A DNA stretch of 7,834 bases, from assembly GCA_012797915.1 (NCBI GenBank), contig JAAZOE010000395.1, positions 1 through 7,834 on the forward strand. The letters are read 5' to 3'. This DNA is from Candidatus Zixiibacteriota bacterium (GTDB lineage: Bacteria > Zixibacteria > MSB-5A5 > GN15 > JAAZOE01). Position numbers and translations under genes: made by a program. Position 1 is the first letter of the stretch, and each line of letters starts with the position of its first letter. Shown in pieces: positions 1-6,687 of this stretch. A model generated the notes under the pieces. It saw nothing but the letters and a program-made list of their open reading frames with translations. It made no database searches and was not told where the DNA came from.

Positions 1-309
1 ATCGGTCTGGCCAACAAGATCCGGGCGTACGATCTGCAGGACAAGGGGCGGGATACGGTGGAAGCGAACCTCGAACTGGGATTCAAGGCCGATCTGCGCG
101 ATTATGGTATCGGGGCGCAGATTCTCAAGGATCTGGGATTGACCACGATACGCATCATCACCAACAATCCGCGCAAGCTGGTCGGGCTCGAGGGGCATGG
201 CTTGACCATCACCGGCCGGGTGCCGGCGCAGATTCCGCCGACGGAGCACAATCAGCGCTATCTGGAAACGAAACGGGATAAACTCGGGCATTTGTTGACT
301 TTACTGTAG
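1..309 (+). CDS. ribBA: RibBA / GTP cyclohydrolase II, C-terminal part (5' end outside window)
   Basis: This is the last 102 codons of a gene that enters from the left edge, in frame 1 and ending at TAG 307-309. The GTP cyclohydrolase II domain opens the imidazole ring of GTP and releases formate and pyrophosphate, the first step of the purine-derived branch of riboflavin synthesis in the cytoplasm. Visible family motifs are NKIRAY.LQD.G.DTVEAN (bases 13-69), the ADLRDYGIGAQIL block (88-126) carrying the conserved active-site Arg, TNNPRK (160-177) and a closing NEHNQRYL-type TKRDKLGHLL tail (bases about 247-300). The zinc-binding Cys cluster and any N-terminal DHBP synthase (RibB) domain lie upstream and cannot be seen. 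The DYGIGAQIL form is typical of bifunctional RibBA rather than of enterobacterial RibA, so RibBA is preferred, but a single-domain RibA is possible. It is followed 12 bases later by ribH, which supports the assignment. Confidence 0.93.
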   Translation: MGLANKIRAYDLQDKGRDTVEANLELGFKADLRDYGIGAQILKDLGLTTIRIITNNPRKLVGLEGHGLTITGRVPAQIPPTEHNQRYLETKRDKLGHLLTLL

Positions 310-313
310 GAGG
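308..313 (+). promoter_or_regulatory. Ribosome binding site of ribH
   Basis: A perfect AGGAGG begins inside the stop codon of ribBA (TAG 307-309) and sits 8 bases before the ribH ATG at 322. It fixes the ribH start and suggests that ribosomes ending on ribBA can reload on ribH. Confidence 0.8.
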
Positions 314-321
314 ATGCCGAC

Positions 322-798
322 ATGGCGATTGCAACCAAATCGGGACACCTGGACGGCAAAGGCCAGAAGCATGCGCTGGTGGTCAGCCGGTTCAATGAGC
401 TTCTGACCGCTCGCTTGCTGGAGGGGGCGATCGACTGCCTGACCCGCCACGGCGTGGGGGAAAAAGAGATCACCATCGTCTGGGTGCCGGGTTCGTTCGA
501 ACTTCCCTATGCCGCTTATCGGATCGCGGAGGCCGGAAAACACGACGCGGTCATCTGTCTGGGGACGGTGATTCGCGGCGACACGCCGCATTTCGACTTT
601 ATCGCCGCCGAAACGGCCAAGGGGATCGCCAAAGCGGCTCTGGACAGCCGTCGTCCGGTAATATTCGGGGTGATCACCGCCGACACGCTGGATCAGGCAA
701 TCGAACGGGCGGGCACGAAGGCGGGCAACAAAGGCTGGGACGCGGCCTTGTCGGCCCTGGAGATGGTGAACCTGTATCGTCAACTCGACAAGTCATGA
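322..798 (+). CDS. ribH: 6,7-dimethyl-8-ribityllumazine synthase
   Basis: This 158-residue protein condenses 5-amino-6-ribitylamino-uracil with 3,4-dihydroxy-2-butanone 4-phosphate to make lumazine, the penultimate step of riboflavin synthesis. Family members form cytoplasmic pentamers or 60-subunit icosahedral shells. The length is normal for the family (about 155). Seen motifs are VVSRFNELLTARLLEGA (20-36, substrate Phe/Asn region), VPGSFELPYAA (55-65), LGTVIRGDTPHFDFIAAE (80-97) with the catalytic His at 90, and FGVITADTLDQAIERAG followed by TKAGNKGWDAA (115-142), which carries phosphate-binding and ribityl-contacting residues. The start has a perfect AGGAGG 8 bases upstream. The stop overlaps the nusB start (ATGA, 795-798), so the two are translationally coupled. 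No FMN riboswitch is visible, as expected if the operon leader is further upstream. Confidence 0.97.
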   Translation: MAIATKSGHLDGKGQKHALVVSRFNELLTARLLEGAIDCLTRHGVGEKEITIVWVPGSFELPYAAYRIAEAGKHDAVICLGTVIRGDTPHFDFIAAETAKGIAKAALDSRRPVIFGVITADTLDQAIERAGTKAGNKGWDAALSALEMVNLYRQLDKS

Positions 799-1214
799 CC
801 GGACGAAGACAAGCGCGCGAACTGGCCCTGCAGGGGCTGTATGCCTACGAGATTCACCAACGCGACGTCGATGAGATTTTCGAACAGGTGACGCGGGAAA
901 GCAATCTGGGGGACAAGCCGCTCCAATATGCCCGGCGGCTGATGGAGACGGTCATCAAGAACCTGGAGTTCGTGGACAAGGAGATCGGGCGGCTGGCCCA
1001 GAATTGGGAGCTGGAACGAATCGCCCTCATCGACCGGATCATCCTGCGCATGGCCCTGACCGAAATCCACTTCATGCCGGACATTCCGGAGAAAGTCGCC
1101 ATCAACGAGGCGATCGACCTGGCCAAGGAGTACAGCACGATCGAGTCAAGCTCGTTCGTCAACGGCATTCTGGATGCCGCGCTGGTCAAGTCGCGGCGTC
1201 CGGCCGACGCCTGA
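795..1214 (+). CDS. nusB: Transcription antitermination factor NusB
   Basis: This 139-residue, all-helical NusB binds the boxA RNA element together with NusE (ribosomal protein S10) and lets RNA polymerase read through rRNA operons. Seen motifs are the arginine-rich N-terminal RNA-binding helix RRQARELALQGLYA (4-17), the core helix NWELERIALIDRIILRMALTEI (70-91), and PEKVAINEAIDLAKEYS with the following ESSSFVNGILD (98-127), the strongest family signature. The length matches the family (130-150). No good Shine-Dalgarno stands before the ATG. The start overlaps the ribH stop by 4 bases, which points to translational coupling. ribH-nusB is a common bacterial gene pair, so the context agrees. 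A 118-base gap follows, which makes this the likely last gene of the riboflavin operon, although no convincing terminator is seen. Confidence 0.96.
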   Translation: MTGRRQARELALQGLYAYEIHQRDVDEIFEQVTRESNLGDKPLQYARRLMETVIKNLEFVDKEIGRLAQNWELERIALIDRIILRMALTEIHFMPDIPEKVAINEAIDLAKEYSTIESSSFVNGILDAALVKSRRPADA

Positions 1215-1257
1215 TTCTCGTCGAGTCGGTCGGTGCCGACAGCCGTCCTTTTCGTGC

Positions 1258-1285
1258 TGGACAGATCGCCGGTTTATATTATATT
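1258..1285 (+). promoter_or_regulatory. Candidate sigma70-type promoter for the glycan gene run
   Basis: In the 118-base gap between nusB and the DUF2723 gene, TGGACA (1258-1263, 5 of 6 to TTGACA) is separated by 16 bases from TATATT (1280-1285, 5 of 6 to TATAAT). The -10 lies in a markedly AT-rich patch (1273-1287), which stands out in this GC-rich DNA. Transcription would start near 1292, leaving a leader of about 40 bases before the ATG at 1333. The Bacteroidetes-type pattern (TAnnTTTG) is not present. The call rests on consensus match and position only. Confidence 0.45.
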
Positions 1286-1286
1286 T

Positions 1287-1301
1287 TCGTTCTTTGAACG
1301 A
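1287..1301 (+). repeat. Short inverted repeat at the presumed transcription start
   Basis: TCGTTC (1287-1292) and GAACGA (1296-1301) form a perfect 6-base inverted repeat around a 3-base TTT centre. It lies directly after the candidate -10, where an operator would be expected. It could also be a small hairpin at the 5' end of the transcript, or chance. No transcription factor can be named from it. Confidence 0.3.
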
Positions 1302-1332
1302 CGAGTTCGGCGGATATTATTAACGTGAGACG

Positions 1333-3834
1333 ATGGTGAATACTCGATTGGCCGCTTTTCTAACCGGTCCGAAACGGTGGAAGAATCCCACCGCCCTGGC
1401 GGTCCTGATCTTCGTCTTCCTGATCTATAACGCCACCTTGTCGCCGACCATTTCCTTCTGGGATTGCGGCGAATTCATCGCCTGCGCCTATGTTCTCGGC
1501 ATTCCGCATCCCCCCGGCTCGCCGCTTTATATCCTTCTGGGGCGGCTGTTCAGCCTTTTGCCGACCTCCGCCGATATTGCCGCCCGTATCAACCTGTTGT
1601 CGGCGGCCGCCAGCGCCGGGGCGGCCCTGGTCGACTTCCTGGTCGTGTATCGCCTTATTTCCGCCTGGTGGCCGAAAGCGGAACGGACGGGATGGAAGGC
1701 GGCGGCGGTCTATATCGGTTCGATCGTCGGGACGATGATGTTCGCGTTCGGCAGCACGCACTGGAACAACTCGGTGGAAACCGAAGTGTATGCGGTGTCG
1801 ATGCTGTTGATGATGGTCATCATCTGGCTGACCGTGCGATGGGCGGAACGCCGAACCGATCCGCGGTCGGACCGTTTTCTGGCGCTGATCGTCTTTTTGC
1901 TGTTTTTGTCGACCTGTGTGCATATGACCACCTTCCTGATCGCGCCGGCCGTGTTCCTGGCGGTTATCCTGCTGTCGGAACGGTTGCGGAAGGACCTTCG
2001 CTTCCATATCACCGCCGGGTGTTTGTTTCTGATCGCCTACCGGCTCGATTACTTTTTCATCGCCTCCGCAGTCTGGCTGGTCGTTGTGCTGGCGGCGACG
2101 GTCGTGATCCGACGGCGGGGCTGGGCGCTGGCGCTGGTTTTGCTGTTGGCCGCGGCGGCCGGATTTTCCGGCCAGTTGGCCACGCCGATCCGGTCCAGCT
2201 GTCAACCGTCGATCAATCAGAACAATCCTTCCTCATCCTACGCCGCCTTTCGCAGTTTCATCGAACGGAAGCAATACGGCGATCAGTCGATGATCGCGCG
2301 GGCGATGACCCGGCGGGGGGAATGGAAGAATCAGCTGGGTGTGTTTCCCCGAATTGGGTTTTGGGGCTTTTTCAGCCGGCAGTACGGGATCAACGGCCGC
2401 GCCTTCGGACTGGTGTTCGTGCTCGGTCTATTGGGATTGTACGAACTCATCCGACGGAATCCCGGGATCGGCTGGCCGTTTCTCTTTATGGTGTTGTTGG
2501 GCACGGTGATCCTGGTCTGGTATATGAATTTTGCCGACGGTACCCGTCAGAATCCGTTGACCGGCGAGGGGCATTTGGAGGTGCGGGACCGCGATTATTT
2601 CTTCACACCCGGTTTCATCCTGTTCGGCCTGGCCATCGGTTTGGGGGTGGCTGCCTTGATCGATGCCGCGCGGCGGTCGGCCTGGCGGCGGGTCCGGGCG
2701 ATGTATATCCCGTTGATGGTCGTGGTTTCGGCGCTGGGGCTTCTGGCGGCGGCGCCGCTGTGGGCCAACTATTTTACCTGCGACCGGTCGCGGAACTATA
2801 TCGCCTATGATTTCGCCTATAATATGCTGGCCTCCTGTGAGCCGGATGCCATCCTCCTGAACGGCGGCGACAACGACACCTTTCCGATCTGGGCGTTGCA
2901 GGAAGTGTACGCCGTGCGGCCGGATGTCACGGCCATCAATCTGGCGCTGGCCAACGCCGGATGGTACACCCGGCAGATCCGCGACCGGATGGGCGTGCCG
3001 ATCCGCTGGAGCGACGCGCAGATCGACGCGTTGCGGCCGATGGCGGTTTCCGGCGGACGGGGGTTGCGCATTCAGGATCAGGTGTCCGACGAAATCATCA
3101 ACGTCAACAAGTGGCGGCGGCCGATCAACTTCTCGTTGAGCATCACCGACGACGCCAAGCAGTATTTGGGGCGGAGCATCCAGGCGAACCTGGTCGCCCA
3201 TGGGCAGGTATACCGGTTGCAGCCGGGGCAGCCGGCCGGGGCCATTGATATCGAGGCCAATCATCGGCTGTATCACCAGTATTTCCGCTTTCGATCCATT
3301 GCCGACTCGACCGTGTACAAAGATCGCCATTCGGCCGGACTGGTGGGCAACTATGTCATCGGATTGACCCAGACCGCGGATTCCCTGCGGAAGGCCGGGC
3401 GATACGACGAGGCGATCGCCGACATTATACGGGCGATCGAAATCGTCCCCACCGATGATCAGGTCTATGCCTATCTCGCCCAGCTGTATGTCGAGGCCGG
3501 GTATGAGACGAAGATTCCGGGGTTGATCGGACGGGCGCCCCGGGAAAGCGCCCGCGAGATCTACTACGTCTGGGCGCTGGCCAACCGGTATAAGGGAAAT
3601 CCGGGGCGGGCGGCGGAAATTCTCCGGGCGACGCTGGACACGTTCCCCGATTTTCCCGACGCGTTTCGGGAGTATACCCGCATTCTGTATGAAGCCGGAG
3701 AGATCGACCGGCTGCGTTCGACGGTCCAAAAATGGCTGGTTGATCATCCCGACGATACGGACGCCCGCCGCCTGCTGCAGAGCATCAAGGAATCGAATAC
3801 GCCCGCCGTGCCGTCGGCCGGTCCGGGCCGATAG
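1333..3834 (+). CDS. DUF2723 / TMEM260-family GT-C-like membrane glycosyltransferase with C-terminal TPR region
   Basis: This 833-residue integral membrane protein belongs to the DUF2723 family, whose human relative TMEM260 is a protein O-mannosyltransferase. GT-C enzymes use polyprenyl- or dolichyl-phosphate sugars and have their active site on the outer face of the membrane. The first membrane segment is at about 20-36. It is followed by the family signature SPTISFWDCGEFIACAY (37-53), with acidic D44 and E47 in the first outer loop as expected for a GT-C catalytic site, and then HPPGSPLY (59-66). About ten more hydrophobic segments run to about 470. Other family blocks are the RSSCQPSINQNNP stretch (287-299), NFADGTRQNP (399 on), RDRDYFF (418-424) and NGGDNDTFP (510-518). 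From about 675 to 825 lie helical TPR-like repeats, e.g. AGRYDEAIADIIRAIEIVP. The ATG is the only plausible start, because an in-frame TAA stands at 1321 and only a weak GTGAG precedes it. It heads the envelope-glycan run. The sugar and acceptor are unknown, and assigning mannose would be a guess. Confidence 0.88.
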   Translation: MVNTRLAAFLTGPKRWKNPTALAVLIFVFLIYNATLSPTISFWDCGEFIACAYVLGIPHPPGSPLYILLGRLFSLLPTSADIAARINLLSAAASAGAALVDFLVVYRLISAWWPKAERTGWKAAAVYIGSIVGTMMFAFGSTHWNNSVETEVYAVSMLLMMVIIWLTVRWAERRTDPRSDRFLALIVFLLFLSTCVHMTTFLIAPAVFLAVILLSERLRKDLRFHITAGCLFLIAYRLDYFFIASAVWLVVVLAATVVIRRRGWALALVLLLAAAAGFSGQLATPIRSSCQPSINQNNPSSSYAAFRSFIERKQYGDQSMIARAMTRRGEWKNQLGVFPRIGFWGFFSRQYGINGRAFGLVFVLGLLGLYELIRRNPGIGWPFLFMVLLGTVILVWYMNFADGTRQNPLTGEGHLEVRDRDYFFTPGFILFGLAIGLGVAALIDAARRSAWRRVRAMYIPLMVVVSALGLLAAAPLWANYFTCDRSRNYIAYDFAYNMLASCEPDAILLNGGDNDTFPIWALQEVYAVRPDVTAINLALANAGWYTRQIRDRMGVPIRWSDAQIDALRPMAVSGGRGLRIQDQVSDEIINVNKWRRPINFSLSITDDAKQYLGRSIQANLVAHGQVYRLQPGQPAGAIDIEANHRLYHQYFRFRSIADSTVYKDRHSAGLVGNYVIGLTQTADSLRKAGRYDEAIADIIRAIEIVPTDDQVYAYLAQLYVEAGYETKIPGLIGRAPRESAREIYYVWALANRYKGNPGRAAEILRATLDTFPDFPDAFREYTRILYEAGEIDRLRSTVQKWLVDHPDDTDARRLLQSIKESNTPAVPSAGPGR

Positions 3835-3845
3835 GACATGAGGTC

Positions 3846-4958
3846 ATGAATATTCTAGCGCTGAATTGGCAGGACCTCAAGAATCCCATGTCGGGCGGGG
3901 CGGAAGTGCATCTCGAAGAGCTGCTCCGCCGATTGGCGGCCAAAGGGCACCGGGTCACGTTGTTCTGTTCCAATTATGCGGGCGGAGCGGAAGAGGAGAC
4001 AGTCGAAGGGGTGCGGATTCTTCGGGCGGGCAACCGGTACAATTTCAATTTGATCGCGCCGTGGCATATTCGGAGGCTGATCCGGCGGGAACGGTTCGAC
4101 CTGTTTCTCGAGGATATCAACAAGATTCCGTTCTATTCCCCCTGGTATGTCGATCTGCCGTCGATTATCATCATCCCGCATTTGTTTTCCACGGCCGTGT
4201 TCGAGGAAATCAATTTCGTTTTGGGCAGTTACATCTACCTGATGGAACGGCCCTTGCGGACGGTCTACCGGAGCCGCCGCTTTTGCGTCATATCCGAATC
4301 GACCATGGCCGATCTGGTATCCCGCGGCATCCCCGCAGACAACGTCACCGTCATCCATTGCGGCATCGACCGGAACGTCTACGGCAATCACAAGGGATAT
4401 GCCAAGTTCGAGTATCCATCGGTGCTGTACCTGGGACGGATCAAGAAATACAAATCGGTGCAGCATCTCATCTCGGCATTCGCTTTGGTCCGGAAGCGAA
4501 TCCCGGCGGCCCGGCTGGCGGTGGTCGGAACGGGTGACTATTTGCCGGTGTTGCGGCGTCAGGCGGAGGAGCTGGCGCTGGCGGACGCAGTAGTCTTTAC
4601 CGATTTTGTTCCCAGCGAGATCAAGGTGGAATACATGTGCCGGTCGCACCTCATGGTGTATCCCTCGTTGCGGGAAGGATGGGGGTTGACCAATATCGAA
4701 GCCAACAGCTGCGGCACGGCGGTGGTGGCGGCCGATTCGCCGGGCTTGCGCGATTCGGTGCGGGACGGGGTCAGCGGTCTGCTTTACCCGTACGGCGGTA
4801 TCGATCAGCTGGCCGAGCGGATCGTGGCGCTGTTAAACGATCCGGTTCGGCGGGCACAATTGGAGCAGGGGGGACAGCAGTGGGCGGCCCAATTCGACTG
4901 GGATATCGCCGCCGAACGGTTTTTGGAGCTATGCCTGAAGACGGTTGAGAAACGATGA
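3846..4958 (+). CDS. GT4-family (GT-B fold) glycosyltransferase
   Basis: This 370-residue soluble retaining glycosyltransferase is likely cytoplasmic or peripheral on the inner membrane, moving a sugar from a nucleotide donor to a lipid or growing glycan. The N-terminal acceptor domain starts NILALNWQDL and carries MSGGAEVHLEEL (15-26), the glycine-rich loop typical of GT4. The linker has VIHCGID. The C-terminal donor domain has LGRIKKYKS (196-204; R198 and the lysines are placed to hold donor phosphates) and the EX7E signature, E277 and E285, in REGWGLTNIEANSCG. No membrane helix or signal peptide is evident. The length is normal for the family. The start has AGGA (3833-3836) 9 bases upstream, overlapping the preceding stop codon. 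Its own stop overlaps the next start by 4 bases. Donor and acceptor cannot be read from sequence; PimA/mannosyltransferase-like or glucosyl-type activity are equally possible. Confidence 0.93.
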   Translation: MNILALNWQDLKNPMSGGAEVHLEELLRRLAAKGHRVTLFCSNYAGGAEEETVEGVRILRAGNRYNFNLIAPWHIRRLIRRERFDLFLEDINKIPFYSPWYVDLPSIIIIPHLFSTAVFEEINFVLGSYIYLMERPLRTVYRSRRFCVISESTMADLVSRGIPADNVTVIHCGIDRNVYGNHKGYAKFEYPSVLYLGRIKKYKSVQHLISAFALVRKRIPAARLAVVGTGDYLPVLRRQAEELALADAVVFTDFVPSEIKVEYMCRSHLMVYPSLREGWGLTNIEANSCGTAVVAADSPGLRDSVRDGVSGLLYPYGGIDQLAERIVALLNDPVRRAQLEQGGQQWAAQFDWDIAAERFLELCLKTVEKR

Positions 4959-5962
4959 CGACGCGGACCCAGAAAATCCTCATGCAATTGGCTGGCTTGG
5001 CGATTTCGGTCGGGCTGCTGATATTCTTGTTTTACAAAATCGATTTCCGCGCGCTGGGCGGCGCGCTCAAGGGGGCCAATTACTGGTGGTTGATTCCCAA
5101 CATCATCCTAATCATGGTGACCATGGTGTTCCGGGCGTTCCGCTGGGACCACATGGTCCGTCCGATCAAGCGGATACCATTTCCCCGGCTCTTTTCGATC
5201 ACCATGATCGGTTTCATGGCCAACAACGTGCTTCCGTTCCGCCTGGGGGAGTTCGTGCGGGCCTATTCGTTGTCGGACAAGGAACAGGTTTCCAAATCGG
5301 CCTCCCTGGCGACGATTTTCGTGGAGCGGATCGTATTCGATCTTCTGGCTTTGTTGATCATCTTCGGCGTCGTCCTGGTCATATCGCCACTGCAGGTCAT
5401 CCAGGAAATCAAGGTGGGGGCCATCGTGACGGTCATCACGGCCCTGGTCGGGTTGATCTTCGCCGTCTACCTCAGCGCCCGGGGCGAGCGGGAAAGCCAT
5501 GTTCTAAAGACCCTCCTGAAAATTTTCCCGGCCCGTTTTCGACCGACGATTGAGGCCGTGACGGCCCGGTTCGCCACCGGTATGGAGTTCATGCGCGACT
5601 GGCGGCGGGTGTTCTGGACGACCTATCACACGTTTATGATCTGGATCATCATGGGGTTGTCCAACTATTTTGTCCTGCTGGCCTTCGGCTGGCACTTGCC
5701 GGTGACGGCCTCATTCGTGATTCTGGTGGTCGTCTCGATCCTGATTATGGTCCCGGCCTCGCCGGGATTCGTCGGGGTGTACCATTACGGCACCGTGTTG
5801 TCCCTGGGGATCTATGGCATCGGACGGGAAGAAGCCCTGTCCTGCGCGCTGGTCATGCACGCCACGCAATTCCTCGTCATCACCCTAGTCGGGTTTTATT
5901 ACCTGCGCCGCGAACACCTGTCGCTGAAGCAGATCGAGGAGGAATCCGAACGGCATGACTGA
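4955..5962 (+). CDS. MprF-N-like / UPF0104 multi-pass membrane protein (flippase-like domain, PF03706 type)
   Basis: This 335-residue membrane protein has about eight hydrophobic segments (roughly 10-28, 43-62, 79-95, 125-150, 156-176, 226-247, 251-268, 297-318). It resembles the N-terminal domain of MprF, which flips aminoacyl-phosphatidylglycerol, and the stand-alone UPF0104 proteins found beside glycosyltransferase genes. Seen motifs are FRAFRWDHMVRP (59-70), GFMANNVLPFRLGEFVRAY (86-104; E99 and R102 are the family's conserved polar pair), FVERIVFDLLALL (122-134) and PASPGFVGVYHYG (267-279). It has no C-terminal aminoacyl-transferase domain, so it is not a full MprF. The start overlaps the GT4 stop (ATGA at 4955-4958) with a weak GAGA before it, and the stop overlaps the GT2 start by 8 bases. 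A role in moving or handling a lipid-linked sugar is inferred from the neighbours; no substrate is established for this subfamily. Confidence 0.88.
   Translation: MTTRTQKILMQLAGLAISVGLLIFLFYKIDFRALGGALKGANYWWLIPNIILIMVTMVFRAFRWDHMVRPIKRIPFPRLFSITMIGFMANNVLPFRLGEFVRAYSLSDKEQVSKSASLATIFVERIVFDLLALLIIFGVVLVISPLQVIQEIKVGAIVTVITALVGLIFAVYLSARGERESHVLKTLLKIFPARFRPTIEAVTARFATGMEFMRDWRRVFWTTYHTFMIWIIMGLSNYFVLLAFGWHLPVTASFVILVVVSILIMVPASPGFVGVYHYGTVLSLGIYGIGREEALSCALVMHATQFLVITLVGFYYLRREHLSLKQIEEESERHD
5937..5942 (+). promoter_or_regulatory. Ribosome binding site of the GT2 gene
   Basis: A perfect AGGAGG lies inside the end of the upstream membrane-protein gene, 12 bases before the GT2 ATG at 5955. 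The spacing is long but usable. It supports the 5955 start, which overlaps the upstream stop by 8 bases. Confidence 0.55.
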
Positions 5963-6683
5963 CCGAGCGGGGACCACGATCTGTATTCTTCCGGCGCTCA
6001 ACGAGACCGGGAAAATCGGCCGGGTGGTGCGGGCCGTGCGCGAATCCGGCCAGGTGGACGCAGTTATTGTCGTGGATGATGCCTCTACGGATGATACCTC
6101 CGGGGAAGCCCGGGCGGCGGGGGCGGAGGTTCTTCGGCACGAGAGAAACCGGGGGGTCGGGGCGGCCATTCGGACCGGTCTGGTGTACGGCAATGAACAT
6201 GGGTACGGTATCGCCGTCATCATGTCCGGCGACGACCAGCATGACGCCGGGGAGCTGCAGCAGGTTCTGGCGCCGTTGCGCGACAACAGGGCGGATTTCG
6301 TTCAGGGATCGCGGCGGTTGCCGGGAGGCAAAACGGTCAACGGCCCGCCGTTTCGGGAAGTGGCGACGCGGGTTTTCTCGTTGTTGTTCACCGTTCTGGC
6401 CGGGCGAAGAATCACGGACGGCTCGAATGGATTCCGGGCATTCTTTCTCTCCATCCTCGATGATCCGGCCATCAACCTGCAGCAGGACTGGCTGGACCGC
6501 TATGAACTGGAAGTCTATCTCCTCTATAAGGCGGCTCGATCGCCGCGGATTCGGATGGTCGAGGCGCCGGTGACCGTGTTCTATCGGGGGACGGTGCAGC
6601 AGTATTCCAAGATGAAACCGCTTCGGGACTGGTGGCGGCTGGTGCGGCCGCTTTTATATTTGACCTTCGGGGTACGGAGATAA
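5955..6683 (+). CDS. GT2-family glycosyltransferase, polyprenyl-phosphate-hexose-synthase-like
   Basis: This 242-residue GT-A-fold enzyme resembles dolichol/polyprenyl-phosphate mannose or glucose synthases, which move a sugar from an NDP-sugar to a lipid phosphate on the inner face of the membrane. Motifs in order are ILPALNETGKI (11-21), VIVVDDASTDDT (37-48, nucleotide binding, D41/D42), NRGVGAAIRTGL (65-76), the metal-binding position SGDDQHDAGEL (91-101) and DGSNGFRAF (about residue 155). The usual DxD (DADGQHD type) is altered: the first Asp position is S91 and the acids are D93 and D94. The C-terminus has YSKMKPLRDWW and an amphipathic or membrane-touching stretch, LVRPLLYLTFG, but no two-helix tail like GtrB. 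It is a plausible source of the lipid-linked sugar needed by the GT-C proteins on either side. The donor sugar is unknown. Confidence 0.9.
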   Translation: MTDRAGTTICILPALNETGKIGRVVRAVRESGQVDAVIVVDDASTDDTSGEARAAGAEVLRHERNRGVGAAIRTGLVYGNEHGYGIAVIMSGDDQHDAGELQQVLAPLRDNRADFVQGSRRLPGGKTVNGPPFREVATRVFSLLFTVLAGRRITDGSNGFRAFFLSILDDPAINLQQDWLDRYELEVYLLYKAARSPRIRMVEAPVTVFYRGTVQQYSKMKPLRDWWRLVRPLLYLTFGVRR

Positions 6684-6687
6684 TGGC

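Noticed and set aside
1..321. FMN riboswitch linked to the riboflavin genes
   Set aside because: The left edge is inside coding sequence and the 12-base ribBA-ribH gap has no room; any riboswitch would be upstream of the window.
1225..1252. Possible Rho-independent terminator after nusB: GTCGG (1225-1229) pairs with CCGAC (1236-1240), with TTTT at 1249-1252
   Set aside because: The stem has only 5 pairs, the T-run is short and starts 8 bases after the stem. Too weak to call.
1464..2810. Overlapping + strand frame (about 448 codons) inside the DUF2723 gene
   Set aside because: Arg/Gly-rich translation with no domain; it results from codon bias in the real frame.
2428..3747. Long antisense open frame (about 439 codons) under the DUF2723 gene, and another at 1360-2205
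   Set aside because: These are shadows of a GC-rich gene: low-complexity Pro/Arg/Gly/Gln/Asp composition, no recognisable motif, no ribosome site, and the sense strand holds a clear family protein.
4955..5962. Full MprF lysyl-phosphatidylglycerol synthase
   Set aside because: The protein is only 335 residues and ends after the membrane domain; the aminoacyl-transferase domain is absent.
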